Both the position numbers and the translations under genes were made by a program. DNA of 64,000 nt from JAWVFM01 sp963841455 (lineage in GTDB: Bacteria; Actinomycetota; Thermoleophilia; Solirubrobacterales; 70-9), in the NCBI GenBank assembly GCA_963841455.1, contig CAWJCU010000017.1:1-64000 (forward strand), in the 5' to 3' direction. The notes below the pieces were generated by a model. That model did no database searches. It was given only the letters and a program-made list of their open reading frames with translations, and was not told the DNA's origin. Positions 16,738 through 27,210 of the stretch are shown here, piece after piece (the stretch's first letter is position 1; the number at the start of each line of letters is the position of its first letter).

Positions 16738-18785
16738 CCTTCTGCGCGATGTGCGAGGGGATCTCCTCGTAGCGCAGGAACTCCATCCCGTAATCGCCAC
16801 GCCCGCCGGTGATCGCACGCAGGTCCGGCGCGTAGTCGAGCACCTCGGCCATCGGAACCTCGGCTTTGATCTCAGTCACCGAGCCCTTCGGCTCCATGCC
16901 GAGGGGGCGGCCACGGCGCGAGTTGAGGTCGCCGATTACGTCGCCCACCGAGTCCTCGGGGACGGAGATCGTCATCTCCATGATCGGCTCGAGCAGGTAG
17001 GGGTCGGCCTCCGATGCCGCCTGCTTGAACGCCATCGAGCCCGCGATCTTGAACGCCATCTCGGAGGAGTCCACCGTGTGGTACTGCCCGTCGTATAGGC
17101 GCACCTTGAGGTCCTTGATCGGGTAGCCGGCGAGGACCCCGCCCTGCATCGCCTCCTCGATCCCCTTCTCGACGGCGGGGATGAACCCCGACGGGATCAC
17201 CCCGCCCTTGATCTGGTTCAGGAACTCGAACCCCTCACCGGCCTCGGCCGGCATCAGCTCGATGTGGCAGTCGCCGAACTGGCCCCGGCCGCCGGTCTGC
17301 TTCTTGTAGCGGCCGTGCGCCTTCGCCGGCTTGCGAATCGTCTCCAGGTAGGGCACGCGCGGGGGCTTCAGCGCGATCTCGGCGCCGAAGCGCTCCTTCA
17401 TGCGCTCGACGATCACCTCAACGTGCACCTGCGTGAGGCCGGCGATGATCTGCTCGCCGGTCTCGGGGTCGCGGTGGACGTCAAGCGTGGGGTCCTCCTC
17501 GACCAGGCGCCGCAGCGCGGTGGCCGCCTTCTCCTCGTCGCCCTTCGTCTTCGGCTCGTAGGCGAACGCCATCACGGGCGCCGGCAACTCGAGCGGCGCG
17601 AAGCTCGGCGCCTTGTCGGAGGGGGCGAGCACGTCGCCGGCGCGCGTCTCCCGGAGCTTCGCGACTGCGCCGATGTCGCCCGGCCCCAGCTCGTCGACGG
17701 TGTCCATCTCCTTGCCCCGCAGGCTCGAGAGCTGCCCGATCCGCTCCTTCTGGCGGCGGGTGGCGTTGACCACGTGGGAGTCGGAGCCGAGGACGCCCGA
17801 GTAGACGCGCAGCAGGTTGATGCGGCCCGTGTACGGGTCGGCCGTCGTCTTGAACGCGTAGGCGACGAGATCGCCCTCGGGATCCGGCGCGATCTCCACG
17901 GTCTCGCCGTCGGCGTCGAGGGCCTCGATCGGCCCGCGCATCTCGGGCGAGGGGAGGTCCTCGACGAGCGCCTCCAGCAAGCGGTTCGTGCCCAGGTTGT
18001 GCGTGGCGACTCCGCAGGTGACCGGGAACAGGTGGCCCTCCGTCACACCCTTCTTGAGCGCCGCGACGATCTCGGCGTGCGAGATCTCCTCGCCCTCGAG
18101 GTAGCGCTCCATGAGCTCGTCGGAGTTCTCGGCGACCTCGTCCATCAGCTTCTCGTGGTACTCCTCCGCCTGCGAGGTGAGCTCCTCGGGGATCTCCACC
18201 TCGGTCGCGTTGCCGCGGTCCGCGCCCGAGTACTCGAACGCCTTCATGTCGATCAGGTCGATCACCCCGCGCGTCTCGTGCTCCGAGCCGATCGGGATCT
18301 CGGTCGCGACGACGTGATTGCCGAAGGCCGACTGCAGCGACTCGAGGGCGCGGAAGAAGTCGGCGCGCTCCGCGGTCGAGCATGTTCACGAACACGAGGC
18401 GGGGCAAGCCGGCCTCGTCGGCGCGGCCCCAGAGGCGCTCGGTGTGGACCTCGACGCCCATGACGCCGTTGACGACGACGACCGCGGCGTCGACCACCCG
18501 CAGCGCCGCGAGGGTGTCGGCGACGAAGCTCGGCTCGCCCGGCGTGTCGATCAGGTTGATCTTCCGCCCGTCGTGCTCGAACGAGGCGACGGCGGCGCCG
18601 ATCGACATCTGACGAGCCTGCTCGTCGGTCTCGAAGTCGGCGACGGTCGAGCCGTCCTCGACCTTGCCGAGGCGGTTCGTCACCCCGGCCTCGAAGAGGA
18701 TCGCCTCGGCCAGGCTCGTCTTCCCGGCCCCTCGATGGCCGATCAGGGCGACGTTTCGGATCCGGTCAGGCGGCTTCGCTGCCAC
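16691..18785 (-). CDS. EF-G-like translational GTPase (FusA2-like), one frameshift
   Basis: Domain I starts IRNVALIGHRGAGKTSLAEAIL (P-loop) with LIDTPGEPSFV (G3) and VFVNMLDRE, the G4 site, where the usual NKxD lysine is methionine. Domain II (VAYAFKTTADPYTGRINLLRVYSG), domain IV (RGQFGDCHIELMP, GVIPSGFIPAVEKGIEEA) and domain V (LLEPIMEMTISVPEDSVGDVIGDLNSRRG) follow in EF-G order. Restored length is about 697 residues. One extra base near 18372 in GCGGAGC breaks the frame. The family resembles the second, non-essential EF-G copy of actinobacteria; its role is unclear. Confidence 0.85.
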
Positions 18786-18809
18786 TGTCCCGCACCTTAT
18801 AACGCGCGG

Positions 18810-19586
18810 CTAGCCCTGGAAGCGCGAGCGGAGGCTCAAAACGGCCTTGGTGTGGAGCTGGGAGACCCGCGACTCGGTGACGCCGAGGATCTCGCCGATC
18901 TCGCGCAGGGTCAGGTTCTCGTAGTAGTAGAGGGCGACCACCAGGCGCTCCCGCTCAGGCAGCGACTCGATCGCGTCCGCGAGCCGGTCCTTTAGCTCGG
19001 TGGTCTGCGCCTCGGCCTCGGGGTCGGCCGCATGCGGGTCCTTGATCGTGTCGAGCACCGAGATCTGACCGCCGCCCCCCTCCGGGTCGGCGAACGTCCA
19101 AAGGTCGTCGAGGGCGAGGATCGACGAGTTGGCGATCTCGAGTAGCGCGTCGTGGAAGTCCTCGACGTCCATCTCCAGTTATGCGGCCATCTCCTCGTCG
19201 GTGGGCGCACGCCCGAGCTTTGCCTCGAGCGCCGCGTTGGCCTTCTCGATGTCGCGGGCGCGGGAGCGAACCGACCGCGGGACCCAGTCGAGGGAGCGGA
19301 GCTCGTCGATGATCGCTCCCTTCACGCGCGCGACGGCGAAGGTCTCGAACTTGACGTCGCGGTCGAGCTCGTAGCGCTCGATCGCCCCGATCAGGCCGAG
19401 CAGGCCATAGGAGACGAGGTCGGCCTCCTCGACGTGCGAGGGCAGCCCGGAGGCCATTCGGCCGGCGATGAACTTGACGAGCGGCGAGTAGGCGACCACG
19501 AGACGCTCACGCGCTCGATCGTCGTCCTCGTTCTTGTAGCGGCGCCAGAGCTCGCGAAGCTCGACCGCCTTGACGTTCGTCTCCAT
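18810..19586 (-). CDS. whiG: WhiG/FliA-type sigma factor interrupted by an in-frame TAA
   Basis: The N-terminal half from ATG 19586 has sigma region 2 (YSPLVKFIAGRMASGLPSH, ADLVSYGLLGLIGAIERYE, FETFAVARVKGAIIDELRSLDWVP) and region 3 (RAPTDEEMAA). Codon 136 is TAA at 19179-19181. The same frame resumes with LEMDVEDFHDALLEIANSS and region 4 (LPERERLVVALYYYENLTLREIGEILGVTESRVSQLHTKAV). The full length would be about 258 residues, normal for WhiG/SigD. The stop could be a base error, a true nonsense mutation, or, with a restart at ATG 19172, a split sigma. Neighbour xerC fits the actinobacterial dprA-xerC-whiG order. Confidence 0.85.
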
Positions 19587-19627
19587 ACTGGCGTCAGAAA
19601 CCGTTCGGAACGTTATCTGGCCGGTGC

Positions 19628-20545
19628 TCAGGCACGCGGATGGGCTCTTGCGTACTCCCGCCGGAGCCGCCCCGGCTCGACCCGCGTGTAGATCTGCGTG
19701 GTCGAGACGCTCGAATGGCCGAGCAGCTCCTGGATCGAGCGCAGGTCCGCGCCGCCCTCGAGCATGTGAGTCGCGAAGGAGTGGCGCAGCACGTGCGGCG
19801 AGACGCCTCCAGCGAGCCCCGCCTCGCGAACCCAGCGCTCGAGCCGCCGCCGGATGTCGGACGTGTGGAGGCGGCGACCGCGCTTCGAGACGAACAGCGC
19901 AGGTTCGTCGTCGCCACGGCCCGCGAGGGCCGGGCGGGCGACGTCCAGGTAGCGGCGAAGCGCCTTCTGGGCCGGCTCGCCGATCGGCACCACCCGCTCC
20001 TTCCCGCCCTTCCCGCGTACGCGGACGGACTCCGACTCGAAGTCGACGTCGTCGACTCGCAGGCCGCGGATCTCGTCGGCGCGCAGCCCGCATGCGTAGG
20101 CGAGCTCCAGCATGGCCCGGTCGCGAACCTCGAGCGGGCCCGCGAGCCGGGATCCGGTCCAGCAGGCGAGCCGCCTCGTCAGGCCCGAGCACGCGCGGCA
20201 GGCGGGAGTCGCGCTTCGGGCTCGGGAGGAGCTCCGCCGGGTTCTGCGCCGCGGCCCCGCTGCGGACCAGGTGCGTCGCCGAAGCTGCGGATCGCCGCGA
20301 GCTTCCGCGCCACGGTCGCGCGCGCGAGGCCACGCTCGGAGAGCGCCGCGCGCGTAGCCGCGAAGGTCGCGGTAGCGAAGGTCGCCGGGCGCGCGGTCGA
20401 GCTCGCTCGCCCAGGCCCCGAGCTCCCGTAGGTCGGCGCGGTAGGCGCGGATCGTGTTGGGCGAGGCGCCGGCGGTCTCGAGCTCGCGGAGGAAGGCCTC
20501 GATCGTGCCCTCCCAGTCCTCGCTGCGCTCGACCTCCGCCATCAC
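19628..20545 (-). CDS. xerC: Xer-type tyrosine recombinase with compensating frameshifts
   Basis: About 305 codons, the usual XerC/XerD length. The N-terminal SAM-like domain reads FLRELETAGASPNTIRAYRADLREL. The catalytic core has Arg in AYACGLRADEIRGL, Lys in VRVRGKGGKERVVPIG, the HVLRH box in SPHVLRHSFATHML, His in ELLGHSSVS and Tyr in TQIYTRV. Residues about 65-130 are out of frame here; the correct reading continues in another frame (AQNPAELLPSPKRDSRLP), so two or more indels between 20150 and 20350 nearly cancel. Role: dimer resolution at dif, judged from family and context. It lies 42 bases before the sigma gene. Confidence 0.85.
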   Translation of the reverse strand: MMAEVERSEDWEGTIEAFLRELETAGASPNTIRAYRADLRELGAWASELDRAPGDLRYRDLRGYARGALRAWPRARDRGAEARGDPQLRRRTWSAAGPRRRTRRSSSRARSATPACRACSGLTRRLACWTGSRLAGPLEVRDRAMLELAYACGLRADEIRGLRVDDVDFESESVRVRGKGGKERVVPIGEPAQKALRRYLDVARPALAGRGDDEPALFVSKRGRRLHTSDIRRRLERWVREAGLAGGVSPHVLRHSFATHMLEGGADLRSIQELLGHSSVSTTQIYTRVEPGRLRREYARAHPRA

Positions 20546-20605
20546 GAGTCAGATTCGCCGGCCACGCGCCGCACGCCTGCCGGCGGGCGGTCGGTGGCAG
20601 CTCCC

Positions 20606-21646
20606 TCAGTCGCCGATGTAGATCGGCGTTCCGAGCGGGACCTGCGGATAGAGCGTCGATCACGTCCGGGATCAGCATCCGGACGCAGCCGTGGGAGGCG
20701 TAGCTGCCGATCGAGGCCGTCTCGTCGGTGCCGTGGATTCCGGCGCCGCTGTAGAAGCCCATCCAGCGTGCCTTGATCGGGTCCTCCGGACCGGGCGGGA
20801 TCACCTTGCCGGCGAGCGAGCCCGCCCAGGCCGCGTCCGGCACGTACCAGGACGGGTTGACCTGCTTGTCGTTGATCGTGTAGGCGCCCGCGGGAGTCTC
20901 GAGGCCCGACATGCCGACCGCAATCGGGTAGCTCTTGACGAGCTTCAGGTTCTTCCAGAGCCGAAGCGTGAACCCGCCGCGGTCGATTGTGATGTAGGTC
21001 GGATAGTTCGAGGCGAGCTGCGCGGTCGTCACCTGGGGCTCCGTCCGGTGGACCGGCGCCGTGATCCTCGCCTGGTTGCCCGACCCGATCGCGCGACACG
21101 AGCTCGGAGCGAAGCTTCGACTGATCAAGCGCAACACCGTCCTTGCCCGGCACGGCGTTGAGCGACGACGGCGACGGCTGGACGGTGGCGTCGGTCGCCT
21201 GACGGTCGATCGCGTCGGCGGCGGTGCTCACGAAGTCGTTGATCGCCGCGTGCGAGTAACCGACCCGTGCCGGAAGGTTGCGGTAGACGTTGTCGCCCGT
21301 CGCGTAGCGCCAGATGCGCGTGGGAAGGCTCCCCTCCCGGCTCGCCGACTGGGCCTCATCGACCATGCCGGCGACGTCGGCGTGGATCTTCAGCCGGTGG
21401 GGGCTGAGGATGTACTGCTTGCCCTCGAAGGTGACCGTGATCGACTGCTTCAGCGGCCGCGACGAGCTGGTTGCGGAGCCGCTCGCGGGCCTGCCGCTCG
21501 GACAGCCCGCCGATCGGCACGCCGCCGACGCGGATGCCGTTCGCGATCTCGCCGGCCTTCGCCTGGTCCCAGGCGTAGGCGCCCACCGCGGCGCAAACGA
21601 GCAACGCCAGCACCGCGGCGAGGGCTATCTGCACTCGCCTGCCCAC
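20606..21646 (-). CDS. L,D-transpeptidase (YkuD) with N-terminal anchor, frameshifted
   Basis: The N-terminus is a membrane anchor (IALAAVLALLVCAAVGAYAW), then VGGVPIGGLSERQARERL, a VanW-associated PG-binding-4 type repeat. After indels the sequence continues as GYSHAAINDFVSTAADAIDRQATDA and then the YkuD domain: YITIDRGGFTLRLWKNLKLV, GMSGLETPAGAYTI and the catalytic HGTDETASIGSYASHGCVRM, with the H-x17-S-H-G-C-x-R layout. The end reads VPLGTPIYIGD. At least three frames are used (breaks near 20650, 21100 and 21450). It makes 3-3 peptidoglycan cross-links outside the membrane. GTG 21646 is the chosen start. Confidence 0.85.
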
Positions 21647-21741
21647 TGCGTCAAAATTGTACGAGGGTGGCCCGCCGGCTCTCCGCGAATCCGGCCTCTG
21701 CAACCGCGTTTGCGCTGGAAGCGCGCGCTGGAGCCGCCGGC

Positions 21742-22831
21742 TCAGATGCCGAGCGGCTCCCGGTCGGCGGCCGCGCCGTCGCGCTCGCGCCGCGCGTGCG
21801 GGCTCCAGCGCAGGAACTCCTCTACCTCGCGCTCGTAGGTGTACTCGCTGTCACGGCCCTTCATCACGGGCCGCAGCCGCAGGTGCTCGCCGAAGCGCTG
21901 GACCGCCTCGCGGGTCGTGTAGCCGTAGTCGAAGCCGTTCGCCTTGTAGGCGCGGTTGTCGACGCCGCGGCCGAACCGCAGCTGGTTCCACATCTCGTTC
22001 GGGATCCGCAAGCCCGAGACGGCGCAGCGGCCCAGCCGCAAGCCCGGTGCCGAACGGCGGCAGGATCGGCAGCGGCCGCTTGCCCGAGCAGCCCGATCGC
22101 CTCGGAGAGCGCGAGGACCCCGTCGCCGGCGACGTTGAAGACGCCGGGGACCGAGTTGACGGCGGCGTGCTCGAGCGCGTGGACCACGTCGTCCTCGTGG
22201 ACGAACTGGATCCGCGGATCGAAGCCGAGCACCATCGGCACCACCGGCAGGGAGAGCATGCGGGTGAAGGCCGTGTCGACGTCGGGGCCGAGGACGTTCG
22301 CGCACCGGAGCACCGTGACCTCGACGTCCGCGGGCTCTTCATCGCGAAGTCGCGAACCGCCGCCTCGGCCTCGACGATGTCGCGCTCCAGCGCCGTGTGC
22401 GGGGCGTGCGGACGCTGCATCGACTCGGTGAAGAAGGCCGGGTCGTCCTGCTCGCACCCGTAGTAGTGGGTCGAGCTCTTGAAGATGAACTTCCGCACCG
22501 GCGAGTCGGAGCCCGTGCACGCGGCGAGGATGTTCATCGTCCCGATGACGTTGTTCTCGTGCGTCGCCCGAGGCGAGGCGGCCATCGAGTTCACGGTCAG
22601 GCGGGCGTCGATGACCGTGTCGACCTCGGCGGCGCGGACGATCCGCTGGATGAGGCCGTGCTGGTTCGAGACCCGGACGAACTCGGTCCGCTCGAGCTCC
22701 ATCGTCGGGTCGGCGGCGTCGACGCCGATGATCGCCTCGACCTGCTCGAACCCCTCGAGCGCCTGCGCGAGCCGCCCGCCCCAGTAGCTGGCGAGGCCGG
22801 TGACCGGATGCGCGCGCCGGCCCGCGCTCAT
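21742..22831 (-). CDS. NAD-dependent epimerase/dehydratase family protein, frameshifted
   Basis: An extended SDR. The Rossmann motif is VTGLASYWGGRLAQAL (T-G-x-x-x-x-x-G), followed by VDTVIDARLTVNS, NVIGTMNILAAC, FIFKSSTHYYG with a YYG near the catalytic Tyr, then VTVLRCANVLGPDVD and IQFVHEDDVVHALEHAA. The C-terminus (LRIPNEMWNQLRFGRGVDN, YGYTTREAVQRF) is typical of the actinobacterial SDR paired with an acyltransferase. Breaks lie near 22330 and 22060. Its ATG overlaps the acyltransferase stop (ATGA). Probably acts on a nucleotide sugar or lipid-linked substrate; not resolved. Confidence 0.8.
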
Positions 22832-23783
22832 CCGAACCACACGCTCTTGCGCTTCGCGAGCATGTCGTGGAGGTTCTCCTGGATGCGGGCGCGGATCTCC
22901 TGCGCCACCGTCTGGACCAGCGCCTTGTCGTCGACGGCCTCGGCGCCGCCGAGCTCGGCGGTGTCGATCGGCTCCAGGAAGCGGATCTTGAACTTCGCCG
23001 GCAGGTAGCCGAGCATGCCGAACGGGCCGAGCCACGGGAACGTCGGCGTGATCGGGAAGTAGAGGAGCCCGGTGAGCCGCTTCATGAAGTTGACCTGGGC
23101 GAAGATCGGCGCAGCCTCCTCGGCGCCGACGACGCAGACGGGCACGAGCTTCGCCTCGCCGCGCATCGCCGCCTCGACGAAGCCGCCGCGGCCGAAGCGC
23201 TGCAGGCGGTAGCGGTCCTTGAAGAGCTTCTCCGTCCCCTTGCGCCCCTCGGGGAAGACGAGCACGAGCTTGCGCTCGTCGTAGAGCAGGCGGTGGACGT
23301 TGGCCGGGTGCGCCGCGACGCAGCCGATCTTCGGGATCAGCATCGAGAAGCCCGGGATAGCCCTTGAAGAAGTGCTCGACGGTGATGTGGAGGGGGCGCG
23401 GCCGGGGGTGCTCCTCCTTGATCGCCTTCGCGATCGTCGCCGCGTCGGGCGGGAGCGCCCCGGAGTGGTTGGAGACGAGCAGCGCGCCGCCCTCGGCGGG
23501 CACGTTCTCGACGCCCTCGACCTCGGCCCGGAACCAGTAGCGGTAGAAGAACTCGACGAGCGGTGCGGTCGAAGAAGCCCTCGACGCGCTCCGAGCGGCC
23601 CCAGTCGTCGAGGCGGCGCTCGGGCTCGATCGCCGGCAGCAGGTCGCGCGCCCGGTCCGGCGGGCGCGGGCAGCGTCGCCTCGCCGGTCTCCTCGGGCCG
23701 ATCCGGGGCGACGGCGGGCTGCGCGAGTGATGTCCGGTCGGGCGCCACCGGAACGCGGCATTCTCGCAGCTTGCTTTCCACAC
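22828..23783 (-). CDS. Lysophospholipid acyltransferase family protein, frameshifted
   Basis: PlsC-like. LVEFFYRYWFRAEVEGVENVP leads to the acceptor motif ALLVSNHSGALPPDAATIA, then LVLVFPEGRKGTEKLFKDRYRLQRFGRGGFVEAAM (motif III, FPEG) and LVPVCVVGAEEAAPIF (motif IV). It ends RARIQENLHDMLAKRKSVWFG. At least three breaks lie between 23350 and 23700. GTG at 23783 is a probable start but the N-terminus is uncertain. It is coupled to the downstream epimerase by a 4-nt overlap, a pair seen in other actinobacteria. Likely acylates glycerophospholipid in the inner leaflet. Confidence 0.8.
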
Positions 23784-23795
23784 TATGTTTCGCCC

Positions 23796-24511
23796 GTGAG
23801 GTCAAAGGACCAGGTGCGCAAGGCGATCTGGAAGGCCATGGACCGCGAGGGCGTCTCGCGCTTCCCCGGCGCCGAGGGCCGGATCCCGAACTTCGCCGGC
23901 GCCAAGCTGGCGGCCGAGAAGCTCGCCTCGCATCGCGCGTGGAAGCGCGCGCGCGTGGTGAAGGCCAATCCCGACTCGCCCGCAGACCCACGGGCGGCGG
24001 CTGGCGCTCGAGGACGGAAAGCTCGTGGTCATGGCCGTTCCACGCCTGCGCGAGCAGCACCCGTTCCGGCTGCTCGACCCGCGCAAGCTGAACAAGAAGC
24101 AGCTGCGCGAGGCGGCGACCATCAAGGGCGCCCTCCGCCACGGCCAGCTGGTGGCGCTCGAGGAGCTGCCGGAGATCGACTTCGTGCTCTGCCGGCTCGG
24201 TGGCGGTGAACCTCACCGGCGCCAGGATCGGCAAGGGGGGCGGGTTCTCGGACCTCGAGTACGGGCTGCTGATCGAGGCCGGCAAGATCGACGAGCACAC
24301 GGTGGTCGCCACGACGGTCCACCCGATCCAGATCCTCCGCGAGCACCTGATGGTGACCGAGCACGACCTGCCCGTCGACATCATCGCCACCCCGCGCGCC
24401 GTCGTGGAGGTCGACCGCCAGTACCCGCGGCCGCGAGGCATCCTGTGGAACCACCTCCAGCCACCGCAGATCCACGAGATCCCCGTCCTGGAGAGAATGG
24501 GCTACGCGTGA
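23796..24511 (+). CDS. 5-formyltetrahydrofolate cyclo-ligase family protein, frameshifted
   Basis: Starts at GTG 23796: VRSKDQVRKAIWKAMDREGVSRFPG and GRIPNFAGAKLAAEKLA. After an indel near 23985 it continues as LVMAVPRLREQHPFRLLDP, EIDFVLCRL, and after another near 24210 as VNLTGARIGKGGGFSDLEYGLLIEAG, the G-x-G-x-G-ysDlE nucleotide/folate loop of the family. The end PRGILWNHLQPPQIHEIPVL is typical of the longer MTHFSD-like branch found in archaea and actinobacteria. Whether it converts 5-formyl-THF is not certain in that branch. It overlaps the next gene by GTGA. Confidence 0.75.
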
Positions 24512-25538
24512 GCGCCGCCGCGACGACAGCCGACGAGCGCCCCCCGAGCTCACGACCGCCGACACCGGGCGGCTCGCCGACCTGCTCGCCCGAAGCTGGG
24601 GCTTCACGTCTCCGCGCGCCGAGCTGCTCGACCCCACCCCGGCCGACGGTCCGGATCCCTACGGCGATCCGGACCCAGAGTGGCTTCGGATCAACTGGCG
24701 CGAGCCACCTGCGGACGGTCGTCGTCGACGGGACTCCGATCAACTACGTCGAGATGGGCCCGACCGAGACCGAGGCGGGGCCGCCCATCATCTTCGTGCA
24801 CGGGCTCGGCGGCTGCTGGCACGAACTGGCTCGAGAACATCCCGCACTTCGCCCGCCACCATCGCGTGCTCGCGCTCGACCTGCCGGGCTTCGGCCACTC
24901 GCCGCTGCCGAGCTGGGACGATCATCGATCGAGAGCTTCGGCCGCGTCGCTGCTCGCGTTCTGCCGCGAGCTCGGCGCCGAGCACGGAATCGTCGTCGGC
25001 AACTCGATGGGCGGCTTCATCGCCGCCGAGGCCGTGATCCAGAGCGCCGAGGCCTTCGAGCGCCTCGTGCTCGTTTCCGCCGCCGGCATCTCGCACTCGC
25101 AGCTCCTCTCCGGCCCCACGTCACCGCCGCGCGGATGATGACCGTCGTCACGCCGGCTGTACTGCGGATGCGCGATCAGGCGCTCCGCCGGCCGCGCCAT
25201 GCGGCTCCGGGCCTTCGGCGGCGTGTTCCACAACCCGATGCGGCTCCGGACCGAGCTGCTCTGGGAGTTCGCGAACGGCGCCGGGACCGACGGGCTTCCT
25301 TCCGGCCGTCCGCGGCCTCGTCGGCTACGACTTCCTCGACGCCCTGGAGGACGTGGAGCTGCCGGCGTTCATCGTCTGGGGCCGCAACGACCGCATCGTC
25401 CCGCCCGCCGACTCGGCGGGCTACGGCACGCGCCTGCGGAACTCCCGGACCGTCATCTACGACGCCACGGGCCACTGCCCGATGGCCGAGCGACCGGTGC
25501 GGTTCAACCGCGAGTTGGAGGAATTCCTCAGCTCGTGA
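24508..25538 (+). CDS. Alpha/beta hydrolase, heavily frameshifted
   Basis: Segments in different frames together give one hydrolase. LADLLARSWGFTSPRAELLDP is followed by VDGTPINYVEMGPTE, PPIIFVHGLGGCW, HHRVLALDLPGFGHSPLPSW, the elbow GIVVGNSMGGFIAAEAV (G-N-S-M-G), LRAFGGVFHNPMRL, YDFLDALEDVELPAFIVWGRNDRIVPP with the acid, and ATGHCPMAERPVRFN with the histidine. At least five single-base breaks lie between 24560 and 25310, the worst cluster in the window. Start GTG 24508 overlaps the preceding stop. Substrate unknown. Confidence 0.7.
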
Positions 25539-27210
25539 TGGCGCCGTGGGAGGCCGATCCGACGCTGCGCGCGTACTTCGCCATCACGCCGGTGGTGTAC
25601 TCGGGCTCGGGCGGCTCGTAGGCCGCCACGCGCTCGGCGATCTCGGTGTGGCCGAGGTTCACGTCGAGACGCCGCCCGGCGACGTCGATCGTAATCTCGT
25701 CGCCGTCGCGGAGCGCACCGATCGGGCCGCCCTTGACGGCCTCGGGCGCGACGTGGCCGATCATCAGCCCGCGGGTGCCGCCCGAGAACCGCCCGTCGGT
25801 GATCAGCGCGACGTCCTCGCCGAGCCCCTCGCCGACGATTGCGGCCGTGACCTGGAGCATCTCGCGCATCCCAGGCCCGCCGGCGGGGCCCTCGTTGCGG
25901 ATCACGATCACGTCGCCGGGCTCGAGCTCCTGGTCCTTGACGGCGCGGAAGCACTCCTCCTCAGAGCCGAACACGCGCGCGGGGCCGGTCTGGCCGAGGC
26001 GCTCAGTGCCCGCCAGCTTCACGACGGCGCCCTCGGGCGCGAGGTTGCCCCGCAGGATCGCAAGCCCTCCCTCGGGCTTCAGCGGATCGTCGACCGGCCG
26101 CACGACCTCCTGGCCTGGAGCCTCGGTCGCCGCTGCTGCGATCTCGCCGATCGTCTGTCCCGTCACCGTCATGGCTTCGGTGTGGAGGATCCCAGCGTCC
26201 GCGAGACGGTTGAGGATGAGCGGCACGCCACCGGCGCGGTAGAGGTCGGTGGCGACGAAGCGCCCGCCGGGCTTCAGGTCGGCGAACAGCGGCGTCGCCC
26301 GGGAGATGCGCTCGAAGTCCTCGAGCTCGAGGTCCACTCCCGCCTCGCGTGCGACCGCCATGAGGTGGAGCACGCCGTTTGTCGAGCCGCCTGACGCGCA
26401 CACGCATGCGATCGCGTTCTCGAGCGAGTCCTTGGTGACGATCCGGCTCGGGCGGAGGTCATCGGCGAGGACGTTCATCACGAGCTCGCCGATCCGCTCG
26501 GCCACCGACGCCTTCTCGTCGTCGACCGCCGGCACCATCGCCGAGCCGCCGGGCGAGATCCCGAGGGCCTCGAACGCGCAGGCCATGGTGTTGGCGGTGA
26601 ACTGGCCCCCGCAGGCGCCGGGACCGGGGCTCGCCACGTCCTCGAGCTCGCGGAGGTCGTCGTCGGAGATCCTTCCCGCGGCGTGGGCGCCGATCGCCTC
26701 GAAGAGGTCGACGATCGTGACGTCGCGTCCCCGATAGCGGCCGGGAGCGATCGAGCCGCCATAGAGCAGCACCGACGGGATGTCGAGCCGCACGAGCGCC
26801 ATCACCGCGCCCGGGATCGTCTTGTCGCAGGCGGAGAGGGCGACGAGCGCGTCGAACTGATAGCCGCGGGCCGTGAGCTCGATCGAGTCGGCGATCACCT
26901 CGCGGCTGACGAGTGAGGTCTTCATCCCCCGCGTTCCCATCGTGATCCCGTCCGAGATCGCGACCGTGTTGAACTCCATCGGCGTGCCGCCGGCCGCGCG
27001 GACGCCGTCCTTCACGTGCGTCGCGAGGCCGCGGAGGTGGAAGTTGCACGGCATCGCCTCGATCCACGTGTTGGCGACGCCGACCGTCGGCTTCGAGAGC
27101 GCCTCGTCGTCGAACCCGATGCCTTTCATGTAGGCGCGGGCGTGCGAGCGGTCGGGGCCGTCGAAGACCGCCGACGAACGCGGCCGGGGAAGCTTTCCGT
27201 TGCCGCTCAT
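25528..27210 (-). CDS. ilvD: Dihydroxy-acid dehydratase
   Basis: 560 residues, the standard IlvD/Edd length. It dehydrates 2,3-dihydroxy acids in valine, isoleucine and pantothenate precursor synthesis, using an Fe-S cluster and Mg2+. Cluster cysteines lie in ALSACDKTIPGAVMAL and GPGACGGQFTANTMACAFEALG; the first cluster-cysteine loop found in many IlvDs near NTW (often with C) is VANTWIEAMPCNFHLRGL here. GRFSGGTRGLMIGHVAPEA is the conserved C-terminal substrate loop. ATG 27210 overlaps the upstream gene by ATGA. It is the last gene of the comM-dprA-thiD run and overlaps the convergent hydrolase by 11 nt. Confidence 0.97.
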   Translation of the reverse strand: MSGNGKLPRPRSSAVFDGPDRSHARAYMKGIGFDDEALSKPTVGVANTWIEAMPCNFHLRGLATHVKDGVRAAGGTPMEFNTVAISDGITMGTRGMKTSLVSREVIADSIELTARGYQFDALVALSACDKTIPGAVMALVRLDIPSVLLYGGSIAPGRYRGRDVTIVDLFEAIGAHAAGRISDDDLRELEDVASPGPGACGGQFTANTMACAFEALGISPGGSAMVPAVDDEKASVAERIGELVMNVLADDLRPSRIVTKDSLENAIACVCASGGSTNGVLHLMAVAREAGVDLELEDFERISRATPLFADLKPGGRFVATDLYRAGGVPLILNRLADAGILHTEAMTVTGQTIGEIAAAATEAPGQEVVRPVDDPLKPEGGLAILRGNLAPEGAVVKLAGTERLGQTGPARVFGSEEECFRAVKDQELEPGDVIVIRNEGPAGGPGMREMLQVTAAIVGEGLGEDVALITDGRFSGGTRGLMIGHVAPEAVKGGPIGALRDGDEITIDVAGRRLDVNLGHTEIAERVAAYEPPEPEYTTGVMAKYARSVGSASHGAITS

